DNA of 64,000 bases from contig OZ022346.1 of NCBI GenBank assembly GCA_963989245.1, forward strand, positions 60,052,731 to 60,116,730. Direction: 5' to 3'. Positions 54,473 to 64,000 of the stretch are shown in pieces. Within the stretch, counting starts at the first letter, position 1. Each line of letters opens with the position of its first letter. This DNA is from Nansenia antarctica (Eukaryota; Chordata; Actinopteri; Argentiniformes; Microstomatidae). A program made the translations under genes and the position numbers. The notes below the pieces were generated by a model. It saw only the letters and a program-made list of their open reading frames with translations. It had not been told where the DNA came from and ran no database searches.

Positions 54473-56401
54473 AGGGCTGGGTATCGCCACTGATTTCCCA
54501 AAACGATTCGATTCCGATTCACAGCTCACGATTCGATTCGATTCACGATTCGATTCGATTCGATTCGATTCCGATTCGATCTAGTTACAATATACATTTT
54601 TTGCTTGAATATGAAAGAGATTCTCAGAACTAATGCTATAAATGGTTCAAGGAACCCTATAACATGTAGCATTGTTAAACATATCAATGTTTACATTAAG
54701 AATTGACTCCAAAGCAGTTACATGAATGTACTTTTTATTGGAACATAAATGAACATAATTGACCAACATTTAGCTAAATCAGACACTACAAAAAGTGCTT
54801 TTTAACGTGCTTTACTGCAGCCGAGGTAAATAAAGGTGTTTTTTTATTGGTTTTTATAAAAAACGCAACATCGTGTATACAATCAATTAAACAATCAGAC
54901 ATTTAAGACATTACATTCAACAACAACCAACATTAAACGAACTAAAGTGCTCAGTGTTCAGTGTATTGTCCAGTGTAGTGTAATGTTCAGTGTCCAGGTT
55001 CCAGTGTCGGTAGGAGGCAGGGGTTAAAAACCTGTTCGCTGTGCATCCGGGAAAAGATTCCCCTGCAGCCCTCTAGTTGTAGAGCGACTACTATCCAGTT
55101 TGCCCACCAGTGCAAAGCCGTGGCTGTAGCTGGGGGCCAGGAGTTGGGGGGGGGGGGGCCGGAACAGGGGGTTTGGGGTCGCTGAGTTGGAACCTGGGGT
55201 TGGTGCTGGGGTGACGTGGTGGTTCCAGCCGGTCTCTGCTCCTGGGTCTGGAAGCCTGGGTAGGTGTCAGAGCTGGATATGACCTGAAAAGATAGGGGAG
55301 TGAGAGAAGGGAGGTGAGCATGGTTTGTGTAGTGTGCATTTTGGTGTCAGGCGGGTGATCAGTACTTCCCTGTGACCCAGTGGTGTTGGTCATCCTGGTG
55401 CTGGTGGTGCTGGCAGAGACGGCTGGTTCGGCTGTGGGTTGTGTGTGGTGATATTCTGGTGAGGGTAGGAAGTGGGTCAGTGCTGTGTACATGTGTAGGT
55501 GGTGGAAGGTGCAGTAAACTTCCCTGTTGGTGTTGTGCGCTGCTCCTCTCCTGGTCCTTGTGATGGTGATACTGCTGACCAGGGCTTGTGCTGGAACGGT
55601 GGTGAAGGTGATAGTGCAGGAACTGGTGGTGTAGTGAGGTAGGCCCGGGGTGGGGGGGGGTTGGGCGATGCGGCGCCGAGGTAAATAAAGGGGCTACAAA
55701 CATAGCCTACCTGAAGTGAAGTTGCGATATCACGTTTCACCTGCGCGTACATGTCTGGGACTATCACTTCACTCAACTGTTTGCGTGTCGGTAACACGTA
55801 GCGTGGTTCTAATACAGTGACGAGTTTTCGAAAGCCAGCATTTTCAACAACGCTGTACGGGCGTATATCCTTGCAAATAAAATGTGCTACAGCCTCTGTA
55901 ATTTGTTGGGCACGGGGAGAATTTGATTGCAATTTGCAACCAAACGTCTTTATCAGCGAGGCCTGTTTCGGATCCGCTGTTCCGTGTTTCACGTCAGGGT
56001 GATGCCTCAATAAGTGGTTCCGTAGATTTGTGGTGTTTCCACTACATTTAACTTCCACTGCGCACAGCTTACATATGACTTTGCTTTTGTCCAGCTCATC
56101 TCTATCGTCATATTTTCAAAATCCAAAATGCACCCAGACATCTGACTTTAAGCCTGGTGGTGACTTGAGTGTCCCTGCCATCGCCATGTTTTTAGATTTT
56201 AGTGTTGAGACCTCTCGTTGCGTGAGATATGATACATTCTTGTAGCGCGAGATCTCGTTGCGGGTTGAAGCTGCAAGCAAAAAAATAATAAAAATAAAAA
56301 AAAATAATGAAAGATCGATCTCGGGATTTATGAATCGATAATCGCTCATTCAATGAAGATCGATTCAGAATCGGGAAATCGATTTTTTGAACCCAGCCCT
56401 A
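54473..56401 (-). mobile_element. hAT-superfamily transposon, internally deleted
   Basis: Inverted ends AGGGCTGGGTATCG (54474) and CACCC-like complement AGGGCTGGGTTCAAA (56400). ATTCGATT/GATCGATT subterminal repeats lie at both ends. It carries a transposase N-terminus on the minus strand. No clear 8-bp duplication. Confidence 0.75.
55477..56058 (-). pseudogene. hAT transposase N-terminal fragment (ZBED-like)
   Basis: The minus-strand frame starts within a BED finger (VKCSGNTTNLRNHLLRHHPD) and continues into the hAT region AVAHFICKDIRPYSVVENAG and LEPRYVLPTRKQLSEVIVP up to about residue 115. Then it becomes unrelated proline/histidine-rich sequence. The catalytic core and dimerisation domain are absent. 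The 55000-55650 segment is filler without recognised homology. Confidence 0.8.
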
Positions 56402-56519
56402 GTGGTGAGTGTTATATTTGTCTTGAGTGATGAATCTGAGTGCAGAGTGGTATACCGAATCCAGAGCCTTTAAGGTAGTGACAGCCGCGTGACGATAGAT
56501 CACGTCTCCATAGTCCAGT

Positions 56520-57010
56520 ACAGACATAAAAACAGATTAAATTACTCTCTTTCTACAGCTCGGCGGGAAGTTACTGCGATTTCTGTAGAGAAAGCCAATC
56601 TTCTGACGTAGTTTGGAGGACAAGATATCAACATGATGTTTAAAAGTTAATTTTTCATCAATCCATAAACCAAGGTACTTATACTCCTTGACTCGCTCTA
56701 GTATGGAGCCATTTGATAAGGAAATTTGGAAGCTATTAACATCAATATTTCTAGACTTAGTAAAAAACATGACTTTTGTTTTGCTAGCATTTAAAACCAA
56801 TTTAAGTTCTTTAAACGCCCTTTGAAGATGATCAAAAGCTAGTTGCAATTTCAGATTAGCTGACTCAAGAGAATCCGCAGTACAATAGATTATCGTATCA
56901 TCCGCGTAAAGGTGAGCCTTACATGAGTCGTCCAGAGCAGTTAAAATATTGTTAATATAGATTGTAAAAAGAACCGGACCCAATATTGAACCCTGCGGAA
57001 CACCCTTAGT
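56520..57010 (-). pseudogene. LINE reverse transcriptase fragment
   Basis: GSILGPVLFTIYINN, active site YADDTIIY, LKLVLNASKTKVMFF and YKYLGLWIDEKLTFKHHVD on the minus strand. Both ends are missing; similar 3' coding sequence may extend to 56410 in broken frames. A different LINE family from those at 45.3 and 59.8 kb. Confidence 0.82.
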
Positions 57011-57672
57011 AAGGGGCAGGAACTCAGACCGGACAGTACCAACACTGATTGATATGGATCAATGTATACCTCTTATTAGATTATAAATACTCTGGTTGTT
57101 ATGTTTGCCTTTTGGTTGACAGCAAAAGGGAGAGAGGAGGATAGAGAGGGAGAGGAGGAGGATAGAGAGCAGGATGGAGTCAGCTCACCAAGAACCAGGT
57201 GAGAAAGTGGACAGGTAGTCAAGACCACATAAGTAAGTAGCCTTGAGAACCGATGGTTCTCGAGCCTAATGGCCCATAGGGAAGGAGCCTATCTCCTGTT
57301 TCCGTAGCGTGAGGCGGCTTAATGTACAAGTTAGTACACCCCCTGGACATGACGCTGGTATGTCGCAGGGTCTTACCCCCTGGGGGGGGGGGGGGGGGTC
57401 CATGCCACGGTCCATGCCACCCCCCCAAGGCAGCAAACCTAGGGGAAACACTGTTATTCTCATGCTAAAATCGACTGTAAATCCAGATTTTAAAGTTGAT
57501 ATTCTTCCCCGTGGAGCATGCCCCCATAACCTGTGCCCCACCCAACATGTTTAGCACCAGCCGCCACTGGTAAGAAGCAGACATGGAAAGAAGGGGAAGA
57601 TTCTGTGGATATGAGGGGAAGGAGACGACAGGAGGAGAGGAGGAGAGGGTGTGTATATCATATAAGTCTAAT

Positions 57673-57715
<43 letters not shown>

Positions 57716-58406
57716 AAGCTATACAAATAAAGTTATTATTATTATTATTATTTTAGCTCTATTCTCCAACAGTTTGGATTTGAAATCAAACAATTACTGT
57801 GAGATGAAAGTAGAGAGATTGTCAGCTTTAATTCAGTGTTTTCTTTTGCTTGGGTTCACCATTTAGAAAGTGCCATGTGTTTTACATACTCACCCTATTT
57901 CAGGGCTAGAGTCAAAGGATTGGAAAAAACATAACATGTTTCCACATGATCCAATCCAACTCTGTGTAAAGATTGACAATGAATCCACTTCACCGATTCT
58001 GTAATCAATTAACTAACTGCACGTTAATGTTGTACAAAACAGGATTGGGACTTTGGTGGATTCTTCGTCTAATTGTGTTAAAATGTGTGTGTGTGGAAAA
58101 CATACTAGAAATGTAATGAAAAAAATAATTAATAGAGGCTTTGTAATTAATTCATCGATTAATTAATTTATTTATTTTAATCGCATGTCAATATTTGACA
58201 CAAGAAGCAACCGTTTTCAATTGAAATGGATTTGGTATACGAGTGAATCAATGCGTAATTATGTGTATTTGAAAGTATTTAGAATACAAGATATTCCACA
58301 ACAAAACAAGAATTCAACTCCTACTATGGCGCTGATGTGATGAGAGTTGTTCAGTAACATTATGATGGATTTAGTTGTTGCTTTAATAGTTGGTGTTCCC
58401 TTGCAG
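57011..58406. other. 5' flank and introns of the HDAC6-like gene
   Basis: GA-rich tract at 57118-57170, a poly-G run at 57380-57397 and (TTA)n at 57674-57712. A repeat-like piece with GGTTCTCGAGCCTAATGG lies at 57250. No catalytic-domain exon is visible here on either strand. Confidence 0.5.
57174..57198 (+). other. Candidate first coding exon of the HDAC6-like gene
   Basis: ATGGAGTCAGCTCACCAAGA followed by ACCAG|GTGAGA (MESAHQEP). Suggested only by position and splice donor. Confidence 0.2.
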
Positions 58407-59417
58407 CCGTCCAGAATGCCCAGAGAGAGTGAGCTCCCTAATAGGCCCCCTGACCCCCCCAGCAGGCCAGGAGACAGGCCTGGCGTACGACCAAAGGATG
58501 ATGGGGCACCACAACATGGAGGACAGGTAAGGGCAGCACACAATAGAACAGTTAAGCAATATCACACGAGAGGGAGTGCTGTTATACTGAATATCAGCAC
58601 GGCTGTGTTGTACGAGGCCGCAGGCCGAGTATTGAAGACAATCACAGCCGTGCTGATATTCAGTATAACAGCACAACCTCGAGTCTGATATTGCTTTTAT
58701 ACAACAGTTCTACAGCACCATTTATTAGTTAACAGTAATAAGCGACAACAGATTATGATTTGTTTGTTTATTTAATAATTTATTTTGGCTCCACCAACAA
58801 AAAATAGTTCCGCAACAAACTTCAACTGGACTGTTGCCTAGTAACCTGAACACAAACATCCGCAGGCTAGCTACTTTGTATTAACGGTCATTTATAGAAC
58901 GTCTGTGCAGCGGAGTGATACATAGTTAAAAGTCCCAGTGCTGTTATACTGTATATCGGCACTCATGGAATGCCTCTTGTCCAATCAAATGACTTGGTCG
59001 GAACTAACTGTTGTATAATACTCTTTAACACAAACGAACAGACAAATACAGGATCATTTTGAAAGTGTTCCGGAACCTGTCTCTCCCCAGCGATCACCCA
59101 GAACAGCCGCAGAGGATCTCCTGCATCTTCAACTTCCACAAGGAGCTGGGCTTGGTGGCCCGTTGCCAGCGGATACAGGCCCGTCTCGCCACCGAGAAAG
59201 AGCTGGCCCTCTGTCACGGGTACAGCACACCGACTTCACCATGACATCACCATGACATCACTGGTGATCGGGTCAATTCCTGTCGAATTCCTGTCTGTTG
59301 AATTTGGACACGGAATTGACCCGGTCATCTCAGGTCAATTCAATCCTGAATGGGATGTTGATTTTGAATTGACCCAACCCTTACTGAGAGAAGGTCCTCT
59401 TGTCTGGGCCAGTCTTC

Positions 59418-59466
<49 letters not shown>

Positions 59467-62400
59467 GACGATGATGATGATGATGATGATTATTATTATT
59501 GTTATTGTTATTATTATGTTTGGTAACACTTTAGTGAACACATATCAGGCATTTTACGTAGCCCCTTAAGACATCCCCACACATGTGTATATTGTATTTG
59601 GGGGGTAAGGTTGGTCTTGAGGTTAGGGAGACTCGTCAGTAATTCCAAGGTCGCTGGTTCAATCCCCGGAAGTGAGCCAGTGATTGGAGGGTTGTTGACA
59701 CCATATCTGACTGGCCAGCTCCTACTTGACCTACACTGTACCGTGAAAATAAGAAAACCCTGAATAAAGATCTAATAAATGGCTAGTAACACCCCACAAT
59801 GGCCCAATGGGAACCAACCACAGGCCTAGGAAACAGATACAGCTGAAAGTGAATGACAACTTAACACAAGATCCAGCCCAAATAGCTGTAGCTTTTAACA
59901 CATATTTCATTGACTCTGTAAAAGAGATCGCACAGAATTTTCCTCAAATAACCAACAATAATGTTGAACTTGATGAAACCAAGCCCTCTTTCAGCATTCA
60001 GCCCATCTCGGCACACAAAACCCAAGTCATAATTTCATCTCTCAAACTCTCAACAGCGAAGGATATCTATGGAATGGACACGACAATGCTGAAATCTCTG
60101 AAAGAACACCTAGTCCACCCCATTACACAAATTATCAACCAATCAATACTTGAGGAAACAGTCCCTAGTACCTGGAAAACAGCTATTGTTTCTCCCATCT
60201 TCAAGTCAGGTGACCCCCAGGATGTTGGTAACTATAGGCCAATCAGTATTTTACCCATTATCTCCAAGGTCACTGAGAAGTGGGTTACAGAGCAGCTCGT
60301 TCACTTTTTAAGCAATAGCCCATTTCCCCTTCATCCAATGCAGTTTGGCTTTAGGACCCTACACTCTACAGAAACGGCCAACTGCTACTTCCTAGAAAAG
60401 GTCAAAGGTATGGTTGATAGAGGAGGTGTTGTAGGTGCTGTGTTTTTAGATCTCCGCAAAGCCTTCGACACAGTCAATCACCAGGTCCTTATCACCAAGC
60501 TGTCTGCCTTTAACTTCTTGCCATCAGCCCTTAAATGGTTGGACTCATATCTCAGTGACAGAAATCAGCTAGTCCAGATAAACAATCAGCGCTCACCTAC
60601 CATCATGTCTTGCACCGGGGTACCACAAGGCTCCATACTTGGCCCACTCTTGTTTAGCCTATATATCAACGACCTACCATCTGTCTGCCCAGAAGTGCAT
60701 GTACAAATGTATGCTGATGACACTGTTTTGTATGTGCATGACAAGAACAAACACCTGGCAGCTGCCAAACTTAGCTCTGCTATGGAAAAGGTCACCAAAT
60801 GGCTCAACAGCTCTTGCCTCCAGCTCAATGTTAATAAAACTGTAGGAATGTTCTTCTCCAAACAACACAATATGACCACGGCAAACATAACCATTTCAGG
60901 GCAAAACATTAGTATAGTTCCGTCGTTCAAATATTTAGGGATCATCATTGATTCAAACCTGACTTTCAAAGAGCACATCAAGAAAGTGTCTGGTAGGGTG
61001 AAGTTTGGCCTGGCAAACTTCAGGTACATCAGAAGCTCACTGACCATGAGTGCTGCCAGACTATATATGGACGCAACAATTATGTCGCACCTCACATATT
61101 GTTTGACAAGCTGGGGCCATGCATACAGCACTTCCCTAAAGCCATTAGCCACCCTATACAAGCGGACCCTTAAGGTCATGGACCAGAAGCCAAACAGCAC
61201 ACACTACTGTACCATCCTGGACAAATGTAAATACCTTAGCTGGGAAGACACCATCAAATACAAAAACATCTGTCTCATCCATAAAATTCTGCATAACAAA
61301 GCTCCTCCCCCGCTTAACTCTTTCATAAACCAGCGTGACCACAGCTTACGGCCCACCAGAAGCACCTCTCGTGGTGACCTTATAGTTCCATTCAGGAAAA
61401 GCACCTTCAGTAAGCAATCCTTCTCAGTAATAGCAATAGAAAACTGGAACTCACTACCCAACCAACTCAAAGACATACATACTTACTCCACCTTCACAAC
61501 ACACATGAAAGCCTGGCTGACACAGAACTATACTTGTCCTCATTAATCCCTCTCTGTGCTGCCTCCCCATAATGCCTTTTTTTTTGTATGTTTTGTTTTG
61601 TTTAATGTTTAACTGTTTAACTGTTTGTAAGTGCTTAATGTTGTGTGGCCTGTAATTGTCCTGTGGCTTCTATGTGCTTGAAATGTCGCTGCCCCCATAA
61701 GTGTGTATGTGGTGTTTGTTGTAGCCCCTTCAATCACCTCAGCTTGCTTACGTGTGTTTTTTGTCAAGTGTGATGTTGGGGTACCTTGTCTCAGCCACGT
61801 GTTCTTAGAATTTTTAAATGTTTTATTTTAACTAATGACGTTACTTTTCAGGATGCCATGTTGCAACTGGCCGGGGACTTCAGCTGAAAATTAGCCGACT
61901 AGGCTAACGCTGCCTTTTTTACTATATTTTATATGGTTCATGTATTAGGATTGTCCTCGATATAATAAACTAATAAACTAAACTAAACTAAACTAAGTAG
62001 CCAGTAGAGTGTTGTGTTCCCCATACTACAGTGTTACCAAATGTGTCAATGTTTTAATTCCTATGAAATACGTATACAATACGTAATATAATAACAATAA
62101 GCTTTATTTATATAGCATCTTTCATATAGAAGAATGCAGCTCAAAGTGCTGTACAATACGGTGCAAAAGAACAGATTAAAAACAACACTGTAAAAAGAAA
62201 GAAAAAGTAACAAGGAAGAACAATGACTCATAAATCAGTCAAAGATGATTGAAAACATGATAAGGCATGATAAGGCAAAAACATGATCTGGTGGTCCACT
62301 ACCGCCTTTAACAGTTGTTAGTTTACAGTCAGATTCTACAAGCTGTGTCTTTTAATTGTTATGTTAATGTTGTTATGTTAATTGTTATGTTAATCATGTT

Positions 62401-63661
62401 AATCAAACATTCAGGCTTCCAAATGTGTTCAAGCATTCAGGATTACACGGGCCCACGTACATCTCTCTAAATACCTCTTTACCCTACAAGCTTCATTAGA
62501 ACCGACCGTGTCTCTGACATCACGTCGATGTGGTTCTCTCTGTAGCCTGGAGCACATCGGCAAGATCAAGAGGACCGAGAGCATGAGGCCCGGAGCCCTG
62601 CAGAAGCTGGGGGACAAGTACAACTCCATCTTCCTCAGCAACGAGAGCTACCGGAGCGCCCGGCTGGCTGCCGGGGCCTGCTTCAACACAGCGCAGGCCA
62701 TCCTCACAGGACAGGTACTGTAGATTAGGACACACTCCTCTCCTTCCTGAGCTGGACCTGCTCTCTCTGTGTTCGCCTGCTGTATCCACATGTCAGCGTA
62801 AATACGTCAGTGTCATTTTGTCGGTTTGTTGATGTGTTTTTTTCTAAGGTGGTTTCAAGTCCGATTCCACTCCCTTTTGTATTTATTTTTTTCCCCTTAA
62901 GATGAGAAAGAGAAAGGGAGATGAAGAAATAGGCAGCCTTGTGGTTCAGAAATAGGCAGCCTTGTGATTCCACCCCACACCAGTAGGGGGCAGTGTGGAC
63001 CATAGATGGCAGTGCTCGCCTCTGGACTGATTGTGGGCACGTTAGCTCTGGTTTTCTGTTAGAGTCCAGTACGGTTGTGTGACCACTCTCCCCCTCCCCC
63101 CCCCCCCCCCCCCTCACCCCAGGTGAGGAACGCCGTGGCCATCGTGCGTCCGCCGGGCCACCACGCCGAAAAGGACACCGCCTGCGGCTTCTGCCTCTTC
63201 AACACGGCCGCCCTGACCGCCCGCCACGCGCAGTTCCTCTCCCCGGAGCCCCTGCGGGTCCTCATCCTGGACTGGGACGTTCACCACGGCAACGGCACCC
63301 AGCACATGTTTGAGGAGGACGACAGGTTGGTCACAGAATGCCTCACAAACGCCACACGCGTTCCATCGTTGCTGCTCACTCAGTTCTAAAGTCTGCCCCC
63401 CCCCGTACCCCGTGTCTGCCAGTTTGCTGTGAGAGACGTGTGTGTATGTTTTACCCTCCCTCCCTCAGCGTGATGTACATGTCCCTCCACCGCTACGAGC
63501 ACGGCAAGTTCTTCCCCATGTCGGAGGACGCCGACTATGACAGGGTGGGCCGGGGGAAGGGCGCCGGCTACAACATCAATGTCCCCTGGAGCAGGGGCAA
63601 GATGGGAGACCCCGAGTACCTGGCCGCCTTCCACTCCGTGGTGATGCCCATCGCCAGAGAG
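58407..63661 (+). CDS. hdac6: HDAC6-like histone/tubulin deacetylase, second catalytic domain, continues past the window
   Basis: Plus-strand exons 58407-58526, 59091-59219, 62546-62714, 63123-63325 and 63469-63661 all have AG/GT borders and matching phases; about 271 codons are seen. The protein reads TGLAYDQRMMGHHN and DHPEQPQRI, then SIFLSNESY, VRNAVAIVRPPGHHAEKD (the active-site His pair), LDWDVHHGNGTQH (zinc ligands Asp and His), SLHRYEHGKFFP and GYNINVPWSRGKMGDPEYLA. This is the class IIb deacetylase fold and matches the second domain of HDAC6, which removes acetyl groups from tubulin and other cytoplasmic proteins. The remaining exons (last zinc ligand, glycine loop, ubiquitin-binding finger) lie beyond 64000. 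Nothing resembling the first catalytic domain is seen upstream. HDAC10 fits less well. Confidence 0.85.
58541..59006. mobile_element. MITE-like element with internal palindrome in an HDAC6-like intron
   Basis: GAACAGTTAAGCAATATCAC near the left end and complement TATACAACAGTTAGTTCCGA near the right. Inside, TGCTGTTATACTGAATATCA and its complement form a hairpin at 58576-58675. No ORF with support. Confidence 0.6.
59418..59520. repeat. (ATT)n/(GATGAT)n microsatellite
   Basis: (TTA)n at 59417-59466, (GATGAT)n and (TTATTG)n to 59518. Confidence 0.97.
59600..59790 (+). mobile_element. tRNA-derived SINE-like fragment
   Basis: GGTCGCTGGTTCAATCCCCG holds a polymerase III B box (59656-59666). It is followed by GTTGTTGACACCATATCTG and an A-rich end. 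It abuts the LINE that follows. Confidence 0.5.
59790..62000 (+). mobile_element. LINE (jockey/L2/CR1 group), 5'-truncated
   Basis: The RT ORF, then a 430-bp 3' UTR with TTTTGTTTTG and CTGTTTAACTG tracts and a (TAAAC)n tail at 61965-61996. Sense orientation in the intron between exons 59091-59219 and 62546-62714. Confidence 0.8.
59807..61546 (+). CDS. LINE reverse transcriptase, 579 residues, uninterrupted
   Basis: A plus-strand ORF in the HDAC6-like intron, same sense. Domains: pre-RT (LKLSTAKDIYGMDTTMLKSL), RT palm and fingers (NYRPISILPIISKVTEKWV, FLDLRKAFDTVNHQVL, TGVPQGSILGPLLFSLYIN), active site MYADDTVLY, thumb (FKYLGIIIDSNLTFKEHI), and a C-terminal region (TRSTSRGDLIVPFRKSTF, IENWNSLPNQLKDI) ending TQNYTCPH. 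It copies element RNA at the insertion site. There is no endonuclease domain; the frame runs upstream of 59807 for only a few codons, so the element is 5'-truncated yet otherwise without stops, which suggests a young insertion. Confidence 0.88.
   Translation: MGTNHRPRKQIQLKVNDNLTQDPAQIAVAFNTYFIDSVKEIAQNFPQITNNNVELDETKPSFSIQPISAHKTQVIISSLKLSTAKDIYGMDTTMLKSLKEHLVHPITQIINQSILEETVPSTWKTAIVSPIFKSGDPQDVGNYRPISILPIISKVTEKWVTEQLVHFLSNSPFPLHPMQFGFRTLHSTETANCYFLEKVKGMVDRGGVVGAVFLDLRKAFDTVNHQVLITKLSAFNFLPSALKWLDSYLSDRNQLVQINNQRSPTIMSCTGVPQGSILGPLLFSLYINDLPSVCPEVHVQMYADDTVLYVHDKNKHLAAAKLSSAMEKVTKWLNSSCLQLNVNKTVGMFFSKQHNMTTANITISGQNISIVPSFKYLGIIIDSNLTFKEHIKKVSGRVKFGLANFRYIRSSLTMSAARLYMDATIMSHLTYCLTSWGHAYSTSLKPLATLYKRTLKVMDQKPNSTHYCTILDKCKYLSWEDTIKYKNICLIHKILHNKAPPPLNSFINQRDHSLRPTRSTSRGDLIVPFRKSTFSKQSFSVIAIENWNSLPNQLKDIHTYSTFTTHMKAWLTQNYTCPH
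62001..62545 (+). other. Rest of the HDAC6-like intron
   Basis: Contains CAATAAGCTTTATTTATATA and CTCAAAGTGCTGTACAAT (62090-62160), a dispersed repeat end also seen at 54375-54440. Otherwise nothing recognised. Confidence 0.6.
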
Positions 63662-64000
63662 GTGAGGACCGGACTGGAGGGAGCCACTCCCAACACTAGA
63701 GGGAGCACTTTCCCCTTAAAATGACCCATGGACATCAATCTTCTTCATCTCTCCCGCGTTTATTGCCACCCGATAGATGTTAACATTGATGAAGTGGACT
63801 ATTGATTATTGATTAGCTGAAACCTGACCCAGCCCCCGTCACAACGCACACACACACACCTACAAGCACGAATTCTGATTCTCATTCTGATAGTTGAATA
63901 CATGGCACTCCTCACACTTTTTTTTTTCTGAGTGGGGCAGTTCCACTCATATTTTTTTCATTTTATTGGACAGATAGTGAAGACAGACAGGAAAGTAGGA
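63662..64000 (+). other. HDAC6-like intron at the right edge
   Basis: Begins with donor GTGAGG. A short (CA)n lies at 63846-63859 and T-rich DNA at 63916-63958. No exon before the window ends. Confidence 0.7.

Noticed and set aside
57309..57554. 81-residue ORF near the HDAC6-like 5' end
   Set aside because: Spans a poly-G run and repeat-like DNA; no deacetylase motif and no matching splice phase.
58347..58688. 113-residue ORF over the first HDAC6-like exon
   Set aside because: Wrong frame; the other frame gives TGLAYDQRMM and joins the next exon in phase.

Overview
This is nuclear DNA of a vertebrate, almost certainly a teleost fish. The host genes have short GT-AG exons, including a multi-finger C2H2 zinc-finger gene and an HDAC6-like deacetylase. 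They sit among repeats typical of fish: EnSpm/CACTA-like, hAT, Tc1/mariner and piggyBac-like DNA transposons, L2/CR1/Rex-group LINEs, a tRNA-derived SINE, Gypsy LTR elements, and very many CA, GA and ATT microsatellites and minisatellites. No species can be assigned from the sequence.

Layout. 1-11681: one large EnSpm/CACTA-like transposon whose left end lies before the window. It carries a 907-residue zinc-finger/transposase ORF and a five-exon SAM-domain gene, both on the minus strand. Its 5' half was split by a hAT element (7933-11137, perfect 8-bp target duplication), which was itself split by a TTAA-flanked element (8462-10771). 11700-21345: a host transmembrane-protein gene fragment is present twice, as inverted arms (11.7-13.6 kb plus strand, 19.2-21.1 kb minus strand). 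The spacer holds a 30-bp minisatellite inside a LINE tail and a Tc1 pseudogene with two nested insertions. 21.6-29.7 kb: a C2H2 gene on the plus strand with 3 coding exons and 21 nearly identical fingers. 30.4-39.4 kb: a degenerate LTR element with a histidine-tRNA type primer site and no coding capacity. Its internal 22-bp satellite was invaded by a chromodomain Gypsy element (33448-37101) and by a hAT-like element (37220-38359). 39430-44018: a largely complete Gypsy element on the minus strand. 45.2-47.9 kb: a SINE-derived tandem array split by a LINE. 48-52 kb: low-complexity DNA and minisatellites. 52.2-52.6 kb: a promoter-like region with a first-exon donor. 53.5-54.1 kb: the last three exons of an unidentified minus-strand gene. 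54.5-57.0 kb: a hAT element and a LINE fragment. 57-64 kb: an HDAC6-like gene on the plus strand (second catalytic domain), with a LINE, a SINE and a MITE in its introns, running off the right edge.

The host genes show no functional link to one another. Most of the structure is transposon-in-transposon layering. Several minisatellites here appear to be amplified pieces of transposons, and three chimeric or rearranged coding structures stand out: a Tc1 DNA-binding domain joined to a membrane exon, a reverse transcriptase joined to a chromodomain, and an HDAC6-like gene with no visible first catalytic domain. Exon structures were assigned by hand from splice sites and reading-frame phase. Family names come from recognised motifs, not database searches.
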